DNA of 64,000 nucleotides from DASVRZ01 sp038228695 (GTDB lineage: Bacteria > Verrucomicrobiota > Verrucomicrobiia > Chthoniobacterales > DASVRZ01), in contig JBBRPA010000011.1 in NCBI GenBank assembly GCA_038228695.1, positions 1 through 64,000 of the forward strand, given 5' to 3'. Position 1 is the stretch's first letter, and each line of letters begins with the position of its first letter. The translations under genes were made by a program, and so were the position numbers. The notes beneath the pieces are model-generated. The model ran no database searches. It was not told the DNA's origin and was given only the letters and a program-made list of their open reading frames with translations. Shown here piece after piece: positions 59,969 to 64,000 of this stretch.

Positions 59969-60858
59969 AAGTGATGAAATCCCCCGGGTTGATGCTCTTG
60001 TTGTTTCTCCTCGGGATGATCCGTAAACTCCCCGATCACACTCAGCGGCAAGTCCGGAAAATGCCGTCGCCACCGGGCGAGCAAATCCCCCAGCTTCCGC
60101 GAATCTGCCGCGACTAACAATTCATAGTCCTCCCCGTCCTGCATGGCCCCTTGCAAGGTCGCCCCCCTCCGAATGGGAACGGATTTGAGAAAGATCCGAT
60201 GGAACACTCCACTCGACTGGGCCATTCGCGGTAGGTCCGCCGCCAGTCCATCGCTTAGATCCATCATCGCATGAACCAGACCGCTTTGACCGAGCCACCG
60301 CCCCTCAGCAACGCGAGGTTGAAATTTGAGATGCCATCCCTTAATCGAACCACCAAGGCATCCCGTCACCAAGATCGCATCACCGGCCCGTGCCCCGGAG
60401 CGGAGGAGTGCTTTGCGTCGTTCGACCCTCCCGGTCAGGCTGACGGTAATGAATAACGGACCCGTGGTCCGGACCGTTTCGCCACCGACAATATCCACGT
60501 TGTAATGAGCGGCCGCCCGGGCAATGCCGCCATAGAGCTTTTTTACCCAAGCCACGCTGGTATCCGCGCTGAGCCCGAGCGTAATCAATCCGTGCTGTGG
60601 TTCGCCACCCATCGATGCCACATCACTAATGGCGCGGCACAGCGCCTTCCATCCGACCTGACCGGGCGGGGCTTTCGATTCAAAATGGATTCCCTCCACC
60701 ACGCTATCAGTCTTCAGTAGTTGATCCCATTTGGAACCGGCTTGCGAAATCACGGAGCAATCGTCCCCCGGTCCCACCACGACCTCCGGCCGCGACTGAG
60801 TTAGCAGTTTGGTTAGTTCTGAAACGAGCCGATCCTCGCCATAGCCACGCAGTTTCAT
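59965..60858 (-). CDS. thiL: Thiamine-monophosphate kinase
   Basis: ThiL makes thiamine diphosphate from thiamine monophosphate and ATP. The 297 residues show the PurM-like ATP fold: VGPGDDCSVI with the metal-binding DD, LLKTDSVVEGIHF, AISDVASMGG and GGETVRTTGPLFITVS, then DLSDGLAADLP and the GEDYELL motif. It starts 4 bp inside the CPBP gene end. There are no other thiamine genes nearby. Confidence 0.95.
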   Translation of the reverse strand: MKLRGYGEDRLVSELTKLLTQSRPEVVVGPGDDCSVISQAGSKWDQLLKTDSVVEGIHFESKAPPGQVGWKALCRAISDVASMGGEPQHGLITLGLSADTSVAWVKKLYGGIARAAAHYNVDIVGGETVRTTGPLFITVSLTGRVERRKALLRSGARAGDAILVTGCLGGSIKGWHLKFQPRVAEGRWLGQSGLVHAMMDLSDGLAADLPRMAQSSGVFHRIFLKSVPIRRGATLQGAMQDGEDYELLVAADSRKLGDLLARWRRHFPDLPLSVIGEFTDHPEEKQQEHQPGGFHHF

Positions 60859-61619
60859 GATTTCCCCGTGAGTAAAATGAAGAGCAGGCTCACCGCATTG
60901 AAAGTGGCGTGCATTGCTATGCTAACTAAAAGGCTACCGGTGACTTCCAGTCCGGCAACAAGCGCAAAGGACAGCAGCGTCAGCGGGAGGAAGGTTGGCA
61001 GATTTCCATGGATCGATGCGAAAAGGACCGAAATAAAGAACATGGCGGACAACTTTCCAAAATATCCCCGTAAGATGCGGTAAAGCAATCCGCGAAACAC
61101 TACTTCCTCCACCACAGGCGCAACCACCACGGCCATAAACGCCAGCATCAGCCGGGCCTGCAGCGACGTGGTCGTTTGGAAAAACTTTACCGCCTCCTGT
61201 TCGTCAGAAGATCCTTGGCTCATCCGATCCGCCAGAATGCCGATGAAAGGCAGAATCCCGAGCATGAGCAGCGACCCGATCCCAAGTGATTTCCACCATG
61301 GCTGAGGTCGAACCCCGAAAAATTCGCTAAGCGGGATTTGTCGAAACGCGACGTAACCGAGCATCGCTGCGCCAAAGAAGAGTTGTGTAACGATGCTGCC
61401 TGAGATGTCCTTTTCGGTGTAAGGCTTGGGAGTGCTCGCGAAAAGCCCCCAAGCAAGGTAACCAAAGAGAGACGAAAGTGCGAAAGCTAGAACGATATCT
61501 CTAACATCAAACCATTCGGATTCCGGGAACACACCCGGGCGGGAAAACGCGCGACGGAGAAGAGCGAAAAAGATGATCCCGCTGAAAAGGCCCAGCGCAA
61601 TTTGCAGAGCGGTGAGCAC
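60855..61619 (-). CDS. CPBP family intramembrane metalloprotease
   Basis: The 254-residue protein has seven or so hydrophobic helices. The CPBP/Abi motifs VVEEVVFRGLLYRIL (EExxxR) and FASIHGN (FxxxH) sit in the second half. The related Rce1 enzyme cuts prenylated proteins; most bacterial members have no known substrate. It starts at ATG 61619, 12 bp after the sppA stop, and ends coupled to thiL. Confidence 0.88.
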   Translation of the reverse strand: MLTALQIALGLFSGIIFFALLRRAFSRPGVFPESEWFDVRDIVLAFALSSLFGYLAWGLFASTPKPYTEKDISGSIVTQLFFGAAMLGYVAFRQIPLSEFFGVRPQPWWKSLGIGSLLMLGILPFIGILADRMSQGSSDEQEAVKFFQTTTSLQARLMLAFMAVVVAPVVEEVVFRGLLYRILRGYFGKLSAMFFISVLFASIHGNLPTFLPLTLLSFALVAGLEVTGSLLVSIAMHATFNAVSLLFILLTGKS

Positions 61620-61631
61620 AATTTCGTTTGG

Positions 61632-62657
61632 TTAGGGAAGGTAGAACGACGGCAGTAGATAAAACCGCCCAGCTTCGAGCCGCGGTAGAATGCCTTGATC
61701 GAAAGACAACTCCACCTTGTTTGCCGCGCGGGAGTCCGCTCCGAAGTTGCGGAACAAACTATTTATCCGGAATTCCGCCTTGTATTCCACCACGGCTGCA
61801 TCGGGCGCATTGGCCAGTTCGCGGGCTTTTTTGTAGGCATCCTCAACGTAGCCAGTCGCGTTGATCAAATTCATACCCACAGCATCGCGTCCCGAGATGA
61901 TCCGTCCGTCGGCAATGTTAGTGCGAAGATAGCCTTCTTGGATTTTTCGCTCACGAGCGACAATTCCGACAAACTTGTCGTAAGTTTGCATGACCATCGC
62001 CTGGATATACGCTTTTTCTTCATCGGTCATGTCTCGGCTGCCACTCAGGATGTCTTTGAACTGACCGCTTTTGAAGACCACTGATTCCACGCCGATTTTT
62101 CCAAACAGATCTTTGTATTTCAGCGCGTGCATGATCACGCCGATACTCCCGGTGATGGTAGTTTCATTAGCCATCAGATAATCTCCGCCGCAGGCAATGT
62201 AATAGCCGCCAGAGGCTGCAACTGAGCCCATGTAAACAATCACTTTTTTCTTGGCCCGCGCAGCGCAGACTTCGTTGTAAATCACATCCGAAGCCGTCAC
62301 TTCACCGCCGGGTGAATCGATGTTCAGAACGATAGCCCGAATGTGTGGATCCTCCGCGGCTTGGCGTAATCCGGCTTTCAAATCGTCCACCATCGAACCA
62401 GTAAGTCGCCCGGTGGCGGAGGAGCTAATGATCCCGCTCAGTTCGATTACGGCAATGCGATCGTTTGAATTGTTTTTGGCGTTTTCGATGACATTTTCGT
62501 CGAACGTTGGCAAATCAGAATCCATCCTCGATTTGATCGATCCTGAAGCCAGCGAACTCCCGAGTTTCGAGGAGAATAGCCCCACGTTAACCAGCAAACT
62601 GGCGCATAAAGCGAGAAAGAGGAATAGCGCAAGACAGCCGGATTTTTTATTGCTCAT
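61632..62657 (-). CDS. sppA: Signal peptide peptidase SppA (67K-type short form)
   Basis: From ATG 62657 the 341-residue protein has one N-terminal membrane helix (CLALFLFLALCASLLVNVGLF). The S49 serine protease domain carries VLNIDSPGGEVTAS, then GSVAASGGYYIACGGD with the nucleophilic Ser, and ITGSIGVIM. The general-base Lys is expected in VVFKSGQFKD. It is the short single-domain form, and degrades cleaved signal peptides in the membrane. An upstream frame extension (to 62837) has no such features. Confidence 0.9.
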   Translation of the reverse strand: MSNKKSGCLALFLFLALCASLLVNVGLFSSKLGSSLASGSIKSRMDSDLPTFDENVIENAKNNSNDRIAVIELSGIISSSATGRLTGSMVDDLKAGLRQAAEDPHIRAIVLNIDSPGGEVTASDVIYNEVCAARAKKKVIVYMGSVAASGGYYIACGGDYLMANETTITGSIGVIMHALKYKDLFGKIGVESVVFKSGQFKDILSGSRDMTDEEKAYIQAMVMQTYDKFVGIVARERKIQEGYLRTNIADGRIISGRDAVGMNLINATGYVEDAYKKARELANAPDAAVVEYKAEFRINSLFRNFGADSRAANKVELSFDQGILPRLEAGRFYLLPSFYLP

Positions 62658-62707
62658 ATTGGCGGGCAATCTGGCGGAGAAGTCGCCTCGCGACAAGTCG
62701 GGATTTT

Positions 62708-64000
62708 TCAGTCCAACCCAGCGCGCAAATCCGAAAAAGCCTGCCCGAGGAACGCGGAGAGATCGGTCGGCAGGAGTGATTCTTGACTCTGCCCTCCGAT
62801 GCGAATCGCCAATTCCGCCGCACGCCCGCAGACCCATGCTCCCACTCGGGCCGCGTCACGGGTGGTCAACCCCTGCGCGATCAGGGCCGCGCACACCCCA
62901 GTCAGCGTGTCGCCCATTCCTCCCGTGGCCATACCTGGGTGGCCCGTGATGTTGTAGCTGAGAGGATATCCATCGCCGGCGACCACGGTGCGGGCTCCTT
63001 TCAGAAGCAAAGTCATTTTCTCGTGGTCCGGCTGGGAGACGAAAGCGGCGGCCCATTCTGCGCGGCTGCGGTTTTCCCTCGGAAATAGGCGTTCCATCTC
63101 CCCAGGATGCGGAGTCAACAGCAGCGGTCCGGACAATTTCCTCAGCCGATCCATGTCTCCGGCAACGATGCTGAGGGCGCCTGCGTCGAGCACCATCGGC
63201 ACGCGCGCCGCCTCCAGCAGGGTCCAAACTGGCTCGGTCCACTCCGTAGCCAAGCCCGGACCGACCGCGAGCACGTCCATCGTGCCGAGAGCCACCGCGC
63301 CGAGGTCCGTCCATGGTCGGGCCATCACCTCCGGCGGCAGCATCGGGGCCAGCGTCGGATAAATTTCCGGAGGGCAAAAGAGCGAAACCAAGCCCGCCCC
63401 ACCTCGAAGTGCTCCGAACGCCGCAAGCACGGCCGCGCCCGCCGTTCCTGCGCTTCCCGCTACCACGGTCACTCGCCCACAATTTCCCTTATGAATATCG
63501 AACGCACGGGGCGGCAGCAGCGCGCCGAGATTTTCTGCGGTCGCAATTTCACCGTCCACTTGCTCGGTCATCCGCCGGGACAACTCAGACAGTGGCAGCA
63601 CCGAAATACGTCCGACAAAATGGGTCGCCTCATCGGTTAGCAAGACATCCTTGGCAAACCCGGCGGTCAGTGTGTGATCAGCCACCACGCATCCGTAGGT
63701 TCCCAGACCGCTCGGCAAATCGAGCGCAAAGACCTCCGCTCCTCTCGCCCGCAACGACGCCATCTCACGGATCATCTCCGGCATTGGCGCCCGCAATTCG
63801 CCTTTCGCGCCGATCCCAAGCAATCCGTCCACCACCACCGAGGGCCGGCGCGCATTTCGGAGTCTCTGGGGGCGAACCGATTCGGCAGGCCATTCCGCTG
63901 CTGCCCTCCGTTCCAATTCCGACATCTCCCCGGCGGAAAACGGACAGGTCACCTCGACCGACCAACCGGCCCGAGCCAGTCGCCCGGCCACCAGCCAAGC
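62708..64000 (-). CDS. nnr: Bifunctional NAD(P)H-hydrate repair enzyme Nnr (5' end beyond window)
   Basis: The frame is open to the window edge, so the true start lies to the right. The visible N-terminal part (AWLVAGRLARAGWSVEVTCP onward, with VVDGLLGIGAKGE) is the C-terminal portion of the YjeF-N epimerase domain, and the rest is the ADP-dependent dehydratase (YjeF-C/CARKD): DIHKGNCGRVTVVAGSAGTAG, LTPHPGEMERL, GMATGGMGDTLTGVCAAL. The enzyme repairs damaged NADH/NADPH hydrates. About 430 codons are visible of a usual 490-520. sppA follows 50 bp downstream. Confidence 0.93.
   Translation of the reverse strand, partial: AWLVAGRLARAGWSVEVTCPFSAGEMSELERRAAAEWPAESVRPQRLRNARRPSVVVDGLLGIGAKGELRAPMPEMIREMASLRARGAEVFALDLPSGLGTYGCVVADHTLTAGFAKDVLLTDEATHFVGRISVLPLSELSRRMTEQVDGEIATAENLGALLPPRAFDIHKGNCGRVTVVAGSAGTAGAAVLAAFGALRGGAGLVSLFCPPEIYPTLAPMLPPEVMARPWTDLGAVALGTMDVLAVGPGLATEWTEPVWTLLEAARVPMVLDAGALSIVAGDMDRLRKLSGPLLLTPHPGEMERLFPRENRSRAEWAAAFVSQPDHEKMTLLLKGARTVVAGDGYPLSYNITGHPGMATGGMGDTLTGVCAALIAQGLTTRDAARVGAWVCGRAAELAIRIGGQSQESLLPTDLSAFLGQAFSDLRAGLD

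Overview
The window looks like chromosomal DNA of a Gram-negative, LPS-making bacterium, most likely a member of the Verrucomicrobiota. Reasons: an outer-membrane/LPS set (kdsA, lptC-like, lptA, bamD-like, lptE-like); a Minf_1886-type protein; a PEP-CTERM secreted metalloprotease; a C-terminal YVVEGTEDLLGAW-type module on a secreted GH57 enzyme; and GC-rich dispersed repeats of a kind I associate with verrucomicrobial genomes. The phylum is an inference from family resemblance. There is no rRNA in the window to settle it.

Layout. 1-7.5 kb is an accessory island: the end of an IS3-family element, a type I restriction-modification locus (hsdM, hsdS, a convergent Fic gene, an unknown 153-residue gene, a DUF1828/1829 gene, hsdR), and two copies of a dispersed TCCGCAGATT repeat lying in frame inside hsdS and hsdM. 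The IS has cut hsdR to 381 codons, so restriction is probably lost unless the rest lies beyond the left edge. 7.6-17.3 kb holds a TPR protein, a small membrane protein, a Minf_1886-type protein, a two-domain M16 peptidase, DUF1844, the LPS genes kdsA-lptC-lptA and a large secreted GH57 protein. 17.3-22.1 kb holds a solute:sodium symporter, a candidate replication origin, dnaA, dnaN and a tRNA-Leu(CAG). 22.1-32 kb holds a periplasmic protein, a stand-alone DHp-like protein, uvrA translationally coupled to a TPR protein, scpA, a decayed DUF6036 remnant and a DEAD-box helicase.

32-41 kb is a mixed stretch: a DUF4160/DUF2442 pair (DUF4160 apparently starting at ACG), kup, the PEP-CTERM metalloprotease, an M15 peptidase, YidB and DUF3597 proteins separated by a (CAACAAA)6 repeat, and betB-potA. 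41-53.9 kb is core: mscL, PBP2, bamD-lptE-rsmI, a sugar MFS transporter divergent from a GH13 amylase, an aldo/keto reductase, trpC, an NlpC/P60-like protein, gdhA and a CoA-binding protein. 54-59 kb is a complete branched-chain amino-acid ABC operon (livJ-H-M-G-F). It is interrupted between livJ and livH by a four-helix-bundle (S23/IVP-like) gene inside 33-bp inverted repeats. 59-64 kb is a tightly coupled leftward cluster: nnr, sppA, a CPBP protease, thiL, tsaE and tsaB.

The strongest candidate for something undescribed is the inverted-repeat four-helix-bundle cassette at 55184-55638. Its layout resembles the intervening sequences of 23S rRNA genes, but it sits inside a protein-coding operon. 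Next are the repeat insertions tolerated within hsdS/hsdM, the apparent ACG start of the DUF4160 gene, and the stand-alone DHp-like protein.
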